This document shows, piece by piece, positions 17,174 through 25,696 of a DNA stretch of 64,000 nt; positions within the stretch are counted from its first letter, which is position 1; every line of letters begins with the position of its first letter. Under the pieces are notes generated by a model. It worked only from the letters and a program-made list of their open reading frames with translations, was not told the origin of the DNA and ran no database searches. A program made the position numbers and the translations under genes. The stretch is from Candidatus Tectimicrobiota bacterium. Lineage in GTDB: Bacteria; JACPUC01. Location: positions 270,297 through 334,296 of the forward strand of contig JACPUC010000008.1 of NCBI GenBank assembly GCA_016192455.1, in the 5' to 3' direction.

Positions 17174-18571
17174 GTGGGGAACGCTGAGGGGGCGCCGGAC
17201 CGCATCGCGGACATCCAGAAGCTCTCGCGGCGGGAGCTGGAGGCGCTGCAGTGGGCGCGCCTCCGGGAGACGATCGAGCGCGTCATGGCGCAGAGCCCCT
17301 TCTACCAGCAGCTCTACCGGAAACAGCACCTGAAGCTCGACAAGATCACCTCGCGCGACGCCTTCTGCGAGATGGTGCCGATGATCGACAAGAAGATGCT
17401 GCTCGCCGATCAGGAGGCCGCCCCGCCCTTCGGCACGCGCCTGCTGACCCCCGAGCAGGAGATCATGCACACCTGCATGACCAGCGGCACCACCGGCCTC
17501 GGCCAGGAGGTGCACCCCTTCAGCTTCGCCGACATGGCCGTGCTGGCGGAGAGCTGGGGCACCATGTTCCGCTGGCGCGGCCTCGTGCCGGGCGACCGCA
17601 TCTACCTCTTCTGGCCCGTCGCGGTGCAGATCGCCGGCCTCTCGATGGCCTACGCCATGCAGGAGTTCAAGGCGAGCTGCTTCTTCGGCGCCACCCTGGA
17701 CACGGAGCGCAAGCTGCGCACCATGCAGCGTTTCCCGCCGCACGGCATCATCACGGTGCCGGCGTACTTGACGCGACTGACGGTGCTCTGCCAAGAGATG
17801 GGCATCGAGCCGCGGCGCGACTTCCCCACCCTGAAGATGATCGACGCCTCCACCCAGGCCTTCAGCACCGGCTGGGTGCGGGAGATGGAGGAGTTCTGGG
17901 GCGTGCCGCTGGCCGAGCTCTACGGCAGCTCGCAGTCGGCTCCGGGTGTCATGTTTTCGGGCCGCGGCGACGTGCTGCGAGCCGACGGCAGCCGCGGCCT
18001 CCTCTGCGCCATGGAGCATACGCTCTACTTCGAGGTTCTCGACCGCGGCACGGGAAAGCCGGTGCGCTCCGGCGAGGAGGGAGAGCTCGTCATCACGAAC
18101 TTCCGCCGCACGACGCCGCTCATCCGCTTCCGCATGGAGGACCGCGTCACCTACTACGACCACACCCACTGCCGCCAGGGCTACCCCTTCGCCGGCCTGC
18201 AGTGCGGCACCATCGCCCGCTACGACGACATGATGAAGATCAAGGGGCAGAACGTTTGGCCGGAGGCCATCGATGAGGTCGTCTTCAGCTTCTCGCCGGT
18301 GTCGGAGTATAACGGGCGCGTCTACATCGACGCGAAGGGACGCGAGGTGGCGGCCATCAGTTTCGAGCTGAAGCGCGCCGCGCGTCTGAACGAGGAGGAC
18401 CTGGAGGCGCTGACGGAGAGGATGGGAGAGAAACTGCGCAGCCACCTCGGCGTGTCATTCCACCTTCAGATCGCCCCCCATGGCACGGTGGAGCGCTTCA
18501 CCTTCAAGGCGCGCCGCTGGACCGACGAGCGGCGCACGGGCCGGCAGGTCGAGAAGTACCTGGCAACGTGA
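17174..18571 (+). CDS. Phenylacetate-CoA ligase family protein (PaaK-like AMP-forming ligase)
   Basis: The 465-aa protein belongs to the short adenylate-forming ligases that activate aryl or acyl acids to CoA thioesters. The N-terminal RERQ-like entry motif region is FYQQLYRKQHLKLDKI; the P-loop TSGTTG is at about residues 103-108; YGSSQS near 254 matches the A5 motif; and TTPLIRFRMEDR and MMKIKGQNVWPEAIDE match the A7-A8 region with the conserved lysine hinge. The substrate cannot be read from sequence. GTG 17174 starts where homology begins, with only a weak ribosome-binding site. It sits 50 nt before the reductive-dehalogenase homologue, suggesting an operon. Confidence 0.85.
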   Translation: MGNAEGAPDRIADIQKLSRRELEALQWARLRETIERVMAQSPFYQQLYRKQHLKLDKITSRDAFCEMVPMIDKKMLLADQEAAPPFGTRLLTPEQEIMHTCMTSGTTGLGQEVHPFSFADMAVLAESWGTMFRWRGLVPGDRIYLFWPVAVQIAGLSMAYAMQEFKASCFFGATLDTERKLRTMQRFPPHGIITVPAYLTRLTVLCQEMGIEPRRDFPTLKMIDASTQAFSTGWVREMEEFWGVPLAELYGSSQSAPGVMFSGRGDVLRADGSRGLLCAMEHTLYFEVLDRGTGKPVRSGEEGELVITNFRRTTPLIRFRMEDRVTYYDHTHCRQGYPFAGLQCGTIARYDDMMKIKGQNVWPEAIDEVVFSFSPVSEYNGRVYIDAKGREVAAISFELKRAARLNEEDLEALTERMGEKLRSHLGVSFHLQIAPHGTVERFTFKARRWTDERRTGRQVEKYLAT

Positions 18572-18621
18572 TGGCCCGGTGAGCTGCCCCGCCTCCCCAG
18601 CCTTTGGAAAGGTTCCGGAGC

Positions 18622-19860
18622 ATGCCGCACTTTCGAGATCCTCTTCCCACCTCTGGACGGACGAGGGAGGTTTCCCCGTCAGCGACCCAGGGGAACGGCT
18701 CAGCCACGGCCGGAGCCGCGGAGGCCGCCGCGCCTGCCCCAGCGGCCGTGCCGCGGTTGACCACCCCTATCGTGGGGCCGCGGGAGCAGTTCGACCAGCG
18801 TCAGCAGAACCATACCCGCATCTCCCTCGGCGAGCTGGGGGAGAAGGCCGCTGCCGCCTGGAACAGCGAGTCGGTCGATCCCTTCCGGCGCATCTTCTAC
18901 CCGCTCAACCGGCCGCAAAATGTCGCCATGCGCTCCTGGCTGAAAGTGGCGGATGGGCCGCTCAACCCGCAGCGGGTCGAGGTGCGCAACCCGGCGAAGA
19001 TGTCCGAGATTATCAAGGGAGTGGGGAAGTTCCTCGGCGCCAGCGAGGTGGGCATCTGCGAGCTCGACCCGGCGTACGTCTACAGCCACCGCGGCCTGCG
19101 CATCGACTTCTACAAGGGGCGCGCCGGCACGCCGATCACCCTCACGCACCGCTACGCTATCTCCATCCTCATCGAGATGGACTACCCGAATTTCCGCAAC
19201 TCGCCGGGGTTCATCGATGACGCCGCGGTGGGGAAGGGCTACCTGGAGACGGCGAAGGTGGCCGTCTCCCTGGCCGGGTATATCCGCGAGCTCGGCTACC
19301 CCGCCAAGGCGCACTTCCACCTCGAGGAGGAGGTGCTGCACATCCCCATCGCCGTCATGGCGGGGTTGGGCGAGCTGGCCCGCAACGGCTCCATGATCAC
19401 CCGCAAGTACGGCCCGCGCCACCGCCTTGCCACGGTGACGACCGACCTCCCCCTGGCCGTCGACCAGCCGGTGGACCTCGGCGTGCAGAAGCTCTGCCGC
19501 ATGTGCACGAAGTGCGCCGTGAGCTGCCCGGTGCAGGCGATCCCGAAGGAGAACGAGCTGCCCGTCATTCGCGGCGTGCAGAAGTGGTACCTCGACAACG
19601 ACGCCTGCGCCACCTACTGGACCGCCAACTGGAAGCGCTGGAACTCCTGCGCCCGCTGCATCGCCGTCTGCCCCTGGAACCGCCCGTGGAACCGGCGGCA
19701 GCGCCTCGCCACCTGGCTGGTGCCGCGCTCGAAGCTGGCGCGCCGCCTCCTCTTGAAGCTCGACGACCTGCTGCGCGGCAAACGACCCAACCCGCAGGTC
19801 GAGTGGCTCTACTATAAGCAGAAAGGCGTGAAGGACGCCGGACTCTACGTGGTGGAGTGA
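18622..19860 (+). CDS. Reductive dehalogenase (RdhA)-like corrinoid/iron-sulfur protein, cytosolic form
   Basis: The 412-aa protein ends in two ferredoxin-type clusters: CRMCTKCAVSCP starting at about residue 292, then KWYLDNDACATYW and CARCIAVCPWN at about 343, a pattern typical of RdhA rather than epoxyqueuosine reductase. Upstream lies the cobalamin-binding-type region (VGKFLGASEVGICELDP, KAHFHLEEEVLHIP). There is no twin-arginine signal; the first 70 residues are low-complexity. Respiratory RdhA proteins are exported, so this is more like the cytosolic, non-respiratory branch, but it also lacks a fused reductase. ATG 18622 is preferred over TTG 18604. It may remove halogen or act on a CoA ester made by the neighbouring ligase (inference). 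Confidence 0.8.
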   Translation: MPHFRDPLPTSGRTREVSPSATQGNGSATAGAAEAAAPAPAAVPRLTTPIVGPREQFDQRQQNHTRISLGELGEKAAAAWNSESVDPFRRIFYPLNRPQNVAMRSWLKVADGPLNPQRVEVRNPAKMSEIIKGVGKFLGASEVGICELDPAYVYSHRGLRIDFYKGRAGTPITLTHRYAISILIEMDYPNFRNSPGFIDDAAVGKGYLETAKVAVSLAGYIRELGYPAKAHFHLEEEVLHIPIAVMAGLGELARNGSMITRKYGPRHRLATVTTDLPLAVDQPVDLGVQKLCRMCTKCAVSCPVQAIPKENELPVIRGVQKWYLDNDACATYWTANWKRWNSCARCIAVCPWNRPWNRRQRLATWLVPRSKLARRLLLKLDDLLRGKRPNPQVEWLYYKQKGVKDAGLYVVE

Positions 19861-19943
19861 CGGCGGCGTCGTGCTGCCGCTGCTTCACCCCGTCCCTCGC
19901 TCAAATCCCGCCACCATGCACCACTGCGTTTAGGGACGACCCG

Positions 19944-21491
19944 ATGTCGAAGATGACCCCACCCGCCGCCACCCGCCCCTTCCCAGGCCGCATGCCAGCC
20001 GGCATGCCGAACCCCTTCGGCAAGTTGCGGTACGGCTCCTTCCAGCAGCTCACCCCTTCCTGCTACATCTTCCGCAACATCGTCAACTCCGGGGTGGTGA
20101 TCACGGCGGACGGCGTGGCCGTGGTGGACACGCAGATCAACGAGCCGATGGCGCGGCGGCTGCTGGCGGCGATCCGCGGCGTGACGGACGCGCCCATCCG
20201 CTACGCCGTCAACACCCACTACCACTGGGACCACTGGGCCGGCAACAACGTCCTGCGCGAGGCCGGCGCCACCCTCATCTGCGGCGCCTTGACACGGCAC
20301 TTCATGGAGGTGCGCAACCGGCGTCAGCGCGCCTTCCTGCAATCGCGCGGCTTCTCGCTGCCGCCTGATGATCCGGCAAAACCAGACGTCACGTTCGAGG
20401 GCGAGCTGACCCTGCGGCTCGGCACCGTGCCGCTCCACCTCCTGTTCCTGGGACGCGCCGAGACGGATGATGCCACGGCCGTCTGGGTGCCCACGGAGCG
20501 CTGCGCAATGAGCGGCGATACGCTCATGACCGGCAGCTTCCCCATCCTCGGCCAGCCGGTGATGAACGAGGGTCTCTCCGACAACCGAGACTGGATCAAA
20601 ACCCTCCAGCGCCTCAAGTCCCTTGACCCGGAGCGCATCATCCCCGGTCATGGCAACCCGGGCGGGAATGCGGAGATCGACTTCTTCATCGAGCTGCAGG
20701 CATACTTCCTCGACGCCGTGGCGGCGCTCCTCGATGAGGGGCTGCCGCCGCACACCATCATCGAGCGCGTCGAGGCGGAGCTGCCCGAGCGCTACGCCAG
20801 TCTCGCCGAGGTATGGGGAACACCGCGCTACGCCATCCTGCGCGTGCTCCACAGCATGACCGGCTGGCAGCAGGTGAAACCCTCCGCCCTGCCAGCGGCG
20901 CGGCCCGACGAGGTGGCAGCCGCCCTCGCCGCGCTCGAACCCGATGCGTCCCGCTACATCGAAGCTGCTCAGGAGGCGGAACCGGGGAACCCCGGCCTCG
21001 CCCTGGCGATCATGGACGCGGCGGTGCGCGAGTTTCCCAACGATCCCCTGCTCTGGGTGCGGCGCGGCCAGCTCTACCTGCAGGGCTCGCGCAACGCGCG
21101 CTCCGTGCTGGAGCGGGGGGACTACTTCATCGAGGTGCGCCGCTCCGCGGAACGCGCCCTGGCGTGTGATCCGGAGTGCGCGCCCGGGCTCGTGCTCCTG
21201 GGGTCGTACCTGGCGATGGGGGCGTACCGAAACGGCGATGATCCCGCCGAAGCAATGACCTACCTCAGCAAGGCTCTGCGCACGAGCCTCTCGCAGCGCG
21301 ACGAGGCGAAGGTACACTGCTACCTGGGTCTCTGCTGTCGCGCCCGAGAGGATGAGGCATCGGCGCGCGCTTCGTTCGAGAAGGCGCTGGAGCTTGACCC
21401 CTCGTACATGCCGGCTCGGCTGGCGATGCTGGGGGGGCAGGAGGAGGCGTCGAACGAAGCCGGCGCTCGCCAGGAAGACAGCACTCAGTAA
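19944..21491 (+). CDS. Metallo-beta-lactamase-fold hydrolase with C-terminal TPR-like region
   Basis: The 515-aa protein carries the metal-binding motif HYHWDH (H92, H94, D96, H97) and later GDTLMTG and IPGHGNPGG, the standard metallo-beta-lactamase ligands. The C-terminal half (about residues 290-500) is helical and ends with TPR-like repeats (CYLGLCCRAREDEASARASFEKALELDPSYM, in parts). This layout, MBL plus dimerisation/TPR helices, recalls alkylsulfatase-like and linear-ester hydrolases, but it lacks the extended SCP2 domain. ATG 19944 has AGGGA 7 nt upstream. It follows the RdhA-like gene by 83 nt and ends the apparent operon. Confidence 0.82.
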   Translation: MSKMTPPAATRPFPGRMPAGMPNPFGKLRYGSFQQLTPSCYIFRNIVNSGVVITADGVAVVDTQINEPMARRLLAAIRGVTDAPIRYAVNTHYHWDHWAGNNVLREAGATLICGALTRHFMEVRNRRQRAFLQSRGFSLPPDDPAKPDVTFEGELTLRLGTVPLHLLFLGRAETDDATAVWVPTERCAMSGDTLMTGSFPILGQPVMNEGLSDNRDWIKTLQRLKSLDPERIIPGHGNPGGNAEIDFFIELQAYFLDAVAALLDEGLPPHTIIERVEAELPERYASLAEVWGTPRYAILRVLHSMTGWQQVKPSALPAARPDEVAAALAALEPDASRYIEAAQEAEPGNPGLALAIMDAAVREFPNDPLLWVRRGQLYLQGSRNARSVLERGDYFIEVRRSAERALACDPECAPGLVLLGSYLAMGAYRNGDDPAEAMTYLSKALRTSLSQRDEAKVHCYLGLCCRAREDEASARASFEKALELDPSYMPARLAMLGGQEEASNEAGARQEDSTQ

Positions 21492-21572
21492 GGGAACGGC
21501 GGGTTGACGAGCGTGAGAAGAACGGGGAGGGAGGGTCCCTGCGACAGAGAACCTTGCTGCCGCAAAAAAATT

Positions 21573-21783
21573 AAGGGACCGAGAACAACTTCGGGGGGGC
21601 AGGAGGTGCCCTCGGTCCCTTCGCCTACTCCGCAACTACCCGGCGTCGTAGTCGGCTGTGTCGGCTGAGGCTCTGCCGGGTAATTGCAGAGCAAGCTGTC
21701 CGCAACAAGGAACTATGTCATAAGTCCTGCGAGAGCCACCGGAATCGAGGTCGGCTGCATCGGCATCGGCTGGTGACTCTCGC
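21573..21783. other. Structured intergenic region with three consecutive stem-loops
   Basis: Three inverted repeats lie in a row: AAGGGACCGAG (21573-21583) with CTCGGTCCCTT (21611-21621); GCTCTGC with GCAGAGC around 21669-21692 with a 9-nt loop; and GCGAGAGCCACC (21729-21740) with GGTGACTCTCGC (21772-21783), one mismatch. The loops share GTCGGCTG repeats. The region 21492-21845 holds no gene. It may encode a structured RNA, a terminator cluster or a palindromic repeat family. Confidence 0.5.
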
Positions 21784-21845
21784 TTGGGCTTCTGAACGGT
21801 CCAGGGAATTGGAGGAGGAGGTCTATCCCAACTGTTCCGTTCGGG

Positions 21846-21874
21846 TTGTAATATGGACTGGACCGCGGTATAAT
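21846..21874 (+). promoter_or_regulatory. Sigma70-type promoter of the LysR gene
   Basis: TTGTAA (21846-21851), 17-nt spacer, TATAAT (21869-21874), in an AT-rich stretch 79 nt before the LysR start. Confidence 0.75.
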
Positions 21875-21952
21875 GCAATCGAAAATATTTAATTTTATCT
21901 ATTAGAATGGCTGATTGAAGGGCTGGTGACGGCCCAGCACGGGAGTCGGGCC

Positions 21953-22876
21953 ATGGACCTGTTGAACTTCAAGATCTTCTGCGATGTCGTGGAGACCAGG
22001 AGTTTCACCAAGGCGGCGGCGCGGAACTACCTCTCCCAGTCAGCGGTGAGCCAGCAGGTGCGCTCGATTGAGGAGGAGCTCAATGAGACGCTGATCAACC
22101 GCGGGCGCGGCACGCTCGAGCTCACCGAGGCCGGGGAGATTTTCCTGGTGGGAAGCCGCAGCATCCTGCAGAGTTTCGAGGAGATCAAGGCGCGGCTCGC
22201 GGCGACGAAACGCGAGGTCAGCGGCGCCATCCGCATCTCCAGCACCTACAGCATCGGCCTCTATGAGCTGCCCCCCTACCTGCAGCGGTTCATCCAGCTC
22301 TACCCCAACGTGCAGATGAGCGTGGACTATCGCCACACCCCCGATATTTACGAGGACGTGATCAGCAAGCGCGTTGACCTGGGGTTTGTCGCCTACCCAT
22401 CACCTCGGCCGCAGCTCACCATCCACCCCTTCCGGGAGGACCGTCTGACGCTGGTGTGCCATCCTGACCACCCCTTCAGCAAGCTGAGCAGCATTGATCC
22501 TCGGCAGCTCCACGAGCAACCGTTCGTCGCCTTCAGCCGCGTCACCCCGACGAGCAAGGCGATCCGCCGCATCCTCAAGCGGGCTCACGCGCAGGTCCGC
22601 ATCGTCATGGAGTTCGATAACATCGAGCTCATCAAGCGCGCCGTGGAGATCAACGGCGGCGTGTCGATTGTGCCCTGGCACACCATCCTGCCGCAGGTGC
22701 AGAATGGCGTGCTCGCCGCGGTGCCGCTGCGCAACGCCAACGATCTGCGTCCCCTCGGTGTGCTGCTGCGCAAGGAACGCATCCTCCCCACGGCGGTGCT
22801 GCGATTCCTTGATCTGCTCGAAGAGCCGCTCGACATCGCGAACCACATGAAGGCGAGCAAGTCCGCGGGCCGCTAG
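21953..22876 (+). CDS. LysR-family transcriptional regulator
   Basis: The 307-aa protein has the N-terminal LysR helix-turn-helix (MDLLNFKIFCDVVETRSF, TKAAARNYLSQSAVSQQVRS) and a type-2 periplasmic-binding-like effector domain (SGAIRISSTYSIGLYELPPYL, VDLGFVAYPSPRP). The DNA-binding helix resembles the CysB/CbbR-like branch. ATG 21953 was chosen for GGGAG 8 nt upstream and the family start; a GTG at 21926 is less likely. Unlike many LysR genes it is not divergent from a target; it lies in the same direction as the thioesterase and EgtD genes. Its ligand is not apparent. Confidence 0.92.
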   Translation: MDLLNFKIFCDVVETRSFTKAAARNYLSQSAVSQQVRSIEEELNETLINRGRGTLELTEAGEIFLVGSRSILQSFEEIKARLAATKREVSGAIRISSTYSIGLYELPPYLQRFIQLYPNVQMSVDYRHTPDIYEDVISKRVDLGFVAYPSPRPQLTIHPFREDRLTLVCHPDHPFSKLSSIDPRQLHEQPFVAFSRVTPTSKAIRRILKRAHAQVRIVMEFDNIELIKRAVEINGGVSIVPWHTILPQVQNGVLAAVPLRNANDLRPLGVLLRKERILPTAVLRFLDLLEEPLDIANHMKASKSAGR

Positions 22877-22924
22877 CGCCGCTCCCTAGCATGGCCTCCA
22901 GGCGCCCACAAGGAGCCTTCTCTG

Positions 22925-23353
22925 ATGGCCGAGCGCGACTATGCCAAGATTTTCCCACGGGTGAAGGAGACCTCACCCTTCTACCAGTTGCTGGGAATTG
23001 AAGAGGTCGAGGTGCGGGAGGGCTATGCCAGCCTGCGGATGGAGTTTCGTCCTCAACTCACCCACTCCTATGGCATCGTCCATGGCGGGGCGATGACCGC
23101 CCTGATCGACTCCACCGGGGCGGTTGCGCTCCTCACCCGCGTGAGGCGAGGGGAGACAGTCACCACCATCGAGCTGAAGGTGAACTTCCTCGCCTCGGTC
23201 GCCGCGGGGAGGATGACGGCCGAAGCCGTCATCGTGCACCACGGCCGCCGCACCGCCGTGATCGACTGCACCGTGACCCGCGGCGACGGCAAAAAAGTGG
23301 CGAAGGCGCTCCTGACGTACATGATCCTCCAGCCCGAGGCCGCGGCAGGGTGA
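22925..23353 (+). CDS. PaaI-type hotdog-fold thioesterase
   Basis: The 142-aa protein is a single hotdog domain. HSYGIVHGGAMTALIDSTG contains the family HGG motif with the downstream acidic residue used in acyl-CoA hydrolysis, and TTIELKVNFLASV and VAKALLTYMIL match the central strand and C-terminus. PaaI-like enzymes hydrolyse aryl-CoA or short acyl-CoA esters in the cytosol. AGGAG is well placed before ATG 22925. It follows the LysR gene by 48 nt and may be co-transcribed. Together with the upstream CoA ligase it fits handling of aryl-CoA intermediates. Confidence 0.9.
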   Translation: MAERDYAKIFPRVKETSPFYQLLGIEEVEVREGYASLRMEFRPQLTHSYGIVHGGAMTALIDSTGAVALLTRVRRGETVTTIELKVNFLASVAAGRMTAEAVIVHHGRRTAVIDCTVTRGDGKKVAKALLTYMILQPEAAAG

Positions 23354-23429
23354 TGGGCCGCCGCAGCCGCGAAGGATTTCGCGCGAGCGCGTCATGGGGC
23401 GTTCCGCGACCGACGCAGGGAAGACGCGC

Positions 23430-24407
23430 ATGCACCGTTCTACGTCCGCCGTGATGGGATTTCCCGCCTTGTCGTCGGCGATGCTGCTCCACCCAGGGCG
23501 GGAGCCGGCCGCGGCATGGCGCAGACTGCCTCGCCGCTTCTGCGCCCTTCTCTTCCTCCTCGCCGCGGCCGCTGGCCTGCCCCTCTGGGTCGATGCACCT
23601 GCGGCCATCGCGGCGGCTCCGGCGGCGGGGGCGGAGCAGGACGACGCCCCGCGCTCCGGCGCGCTTCTGGACCGCACGCTGCTGCGCGCGCACCTGGCCT
23701 TTCGCAGCGGGGCGCTCGACCGTGCCACGCTCATCTACCGCGCACTCTCCACGCGCGATCCGGCGGCGCGCGCCGCGCCGGCGCCGCAAGCGCTGCGGGA
23801 AGCCGCGGGGTACCAGCTTGGCCGCCTCGCCCAGGCGCAGCGGCAGTATCAGCGCGCCGAGGGCCGCTGGCTATCCTTTCTTCAGCGCCACCCGCACTCG
23901 AGGCGCCTGGCGCATGCCGCAGCCCATCGCGAGCTCGCCAGCGCGCTCCGTCACGTCACCGCGGGCGAACTGCAGCAGGCCTTGCAGCGCCTGCGCGCTC
24001 TCCTCCATCGCGGCGAGCCCCGTCCGCCTCGGGAGGTCATCAGCCGCATCCGCCAGGATGCAAGCGTCATCGCGCTGCTGCAGCAACGCCAAATCGCGCT
24101 CGATCAGCGGGACCTGGACCTCTACCTCCAGGTCGTCGATCCCGCCTACGCCGGGCCCGGTGGCATGAAGGGGCTGCGGGCGCGTCTCGGCCTCCTCTTC
24201 AAGCGCTTCCAGCACATCCGCATGCGCTACCGCAGCGTGCACCTCGAGGTGCGCTCCGACACCGCCCATGTGGAGGCTGACGCTGAACTGCGCCTGGACG
24301 GGGCGGCGAACCCGACCGAGGCGCTCCACTTCACCACGCATGACTCCCTTGACCTGCGGCACGGCCCCAACGGCTGGCGCATTACGGCAGGTCTGAGTGG
24401 CTGGTAA
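23430..24407 (+). CDS. Exported protein with helical repeats and a C-terminal NTF2/SnoaL-like domain
   Basis: Unrecognised 325-aa protein. A hydrophobic segment after a basic stretch (RRLPRRFCALLFLLAAAAGLPLW, in part) looks like a signal peptide or anchor. Residues about 90-210 are alanine/arginine-rich helices resembling TPR-like repeats (YQLGRLAQAQRQYQRAEGRW). The last 115 residues (RQIALDQRDLDLYLQVVDPAYAG ... NGWRITAGLSGW, in part) match the SnoaL/NTF2-like pattern often found at the end of TPR proteins in cell-envelope contexts. ATG 23430 has AGGGA 8 nt upstream; ATG 23394 lacks one. No function can be assigned. Confidence 0.6.
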   Translation: MHRSTSAVMGFPALSSAMLLHPGREPAAAWRRLPRRFCALLFLLAAAAGLPLWVDAPAAIAAAPAAGAEQDDAPRSGALLDRTLLRAHLAFRSGALDRATLIYRALSTRDPAARAAPAPQALREAAGYQLGRLAQAQRQYQRAEGRWLSFLQRHPHSRRLAHAAAHRELASALRHVTAGELQQALQRLRALLHRGEPRPPREVISRIRQDASVIALLQQRQIALDQRDLDLYLQVVDPAYAGPGGMKGLRARLGLLFKRFQHIRMRYRSVHLEVRSDTAHVEADAELRLDGAANPTEALHFTTHDSLDLRHGPNGWRITAGLSGW

Positions 24408-24550
24408 AACCGGCGGCCGGGGAACGCTGCAGGAACGTGGCGACGCCGGCGGGTATCAGCGGCCACGCGACAGCCCGTGCGAGGCTGGAACGGGAACATG
24501 ATACGAGAAGAGAGGTGCGCCTCGCGCCGCCGATTCATGAGGACGCAGGC

Positions 24551-25555
24551 ATGGGCTCGGATTCAACGCTCGTCTACTCGCGGCGCTTCCGCGTCAAGAC
24601 CATCGAGGCCGCGAGGTTGCGCGCCTCGTTCGCCGAGGATGTGCGGCAGGGCTTGAGCGCCAGGTCCAAACGGCTGTCGCCGAGGTACTTTTACGATGAT
24701 CAGGGCTCGCAGCTCTTCGAGCGCATCACCGAGCTGCCGGAGTACTACCTGACGCGCACGGAGACGGAAACCCTGCGGCGGCATGTGGGCGCGATGCTGC
24801 AGGGGGTTGATGCGGAGACGGCGCTCGTCGAGCTCGGCAGCGGCAGCTCAACGAAGACGCGCCTCATTTTCGACGCCTTCTTGCAACGCTCGGCAACCCT
24901 GCACTACCTGCCCGTGGACATCTCGAAAACCATGCTGGTGCAGAGTTGCCGCACCCTCCTGAAGGAGTATGAAGCTCTGGAGATCACCGGCTACGTGGCG
25001 CGGTACGAGGAGGCCCTTGCCGCCATCGGGCAGGCGGAGCTTGGCCGCAAGCTCATCTTCTTCCTAGGCTCCAGCATCGGCAACCTGGAGCCGCACCAGG
25101 CCCGGGACTTCCTGGCGCGCCTCGCCGGCGCCATGTCGGCGGATGACGCCGCCATCATCGGCTTCGATGCCCAGAAGGAGGTGCGTCTCCTCGAAGCGGC
25201 GTACAACGATGCCCAGGGGGTGACGGCGGCGTTTAACCTCAACCTCTTGCGTCGCATCAACCGCGAGCTGGCGGCGAACTTCGACCTCGAGGCCTTCGCG
25301 CACTACGCCCCGTACAACATCCAGGAAGGCCGCATCGAGATGCACCTCGTGAGCACCAGGGAGCAACTCGTCACCATCGGGACGATGGGCCAGCAGGTCG
25401 CTCTGCGCCGCGGCGAGTCGATCCATACCGAGAATTCCTACAAGTATACGCGGGCGCAGATCCAGGACCTCGCCGAGAGCGCCGGGCTGCGTCTGGACAG
25501 AACCTGGACGGATGCGGGCGAGATGTTCTTCCTCTGCCGCTTCCTCCTGGCCTGA
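24551..25555 (+). CDS. egtD: L-histidine N-alpha-methyltransferase (EgtD)
   Basis: The 334-aa SAM-dependent enzyme trimethylates histidine to hercynine, the first step of ergothioneine synthesis. Family landmarks are LSPRYFYDDQGSQLFERI, ELPEYYLTRTETE, the SAM loop ELGSGSSTKT, LIFFLGSSIGN and FNLNLLRRINREL. The length fits EgtD. ATG 24551 has GAGGA 7 nt upstream; the in-frame upstream extension is not EgtD-like. No EgtB-like sulfoxide synthase or lyase is in the window, so only the first step is present here. The next two genes encode an ABC transporter of the betaine/choline/ergothioneine class, hinting at a linked uptake function. Confidence 0.93.
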   Translation: MGSDSTLVYSRRFRVKTIEAARLRASFAEDVRQGLSARSKRLSPRYFYDDQGSQLFERITELPEYYLTRTETETLRRHVGAMLQGVDAETALVELGSGSSTKTRLIFDAFLQRSATLHYLPVDISKTMLVQSCRTLLKEYEALEITGYVARYEEALAAIGQAELGRKLIFFLGSSIGNLEPHQARDFLARLAGAMSADDAAIIGFDAQKEVRLLEAAYNDAQGVTAAFNLNLLRRINRELAANFDLEAFAHYAPYNIQEGRIEMHLVSTREQLVTIGTMGQQVALRRGESIHTENSYKYTRAQIQDLAESAGLRLDRTWTDAGEMFFLCRFLLA

Positions 25556-25696
25556 CCTTGCCCCTGACGCTCTCTGCCCGAGACCGCGCGAGCACTCCGC
25601 TGAGCGGACGCCGCGCGGCCCGGGAAGGGGCTGCCGCCCGCACCGCATTGGCGCCTGCGGGGCGCTGCCTGCCGCTCTGGAACAGCGATTTCTGCC

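Noticed and set aside
18622..19860. Epoxyqueuosine reductase QueG
   Set aside because: The KWYLDND-C...CARCIAVCPWN arrangement and overall sequence fit RdhA-type proteins better than QueG.
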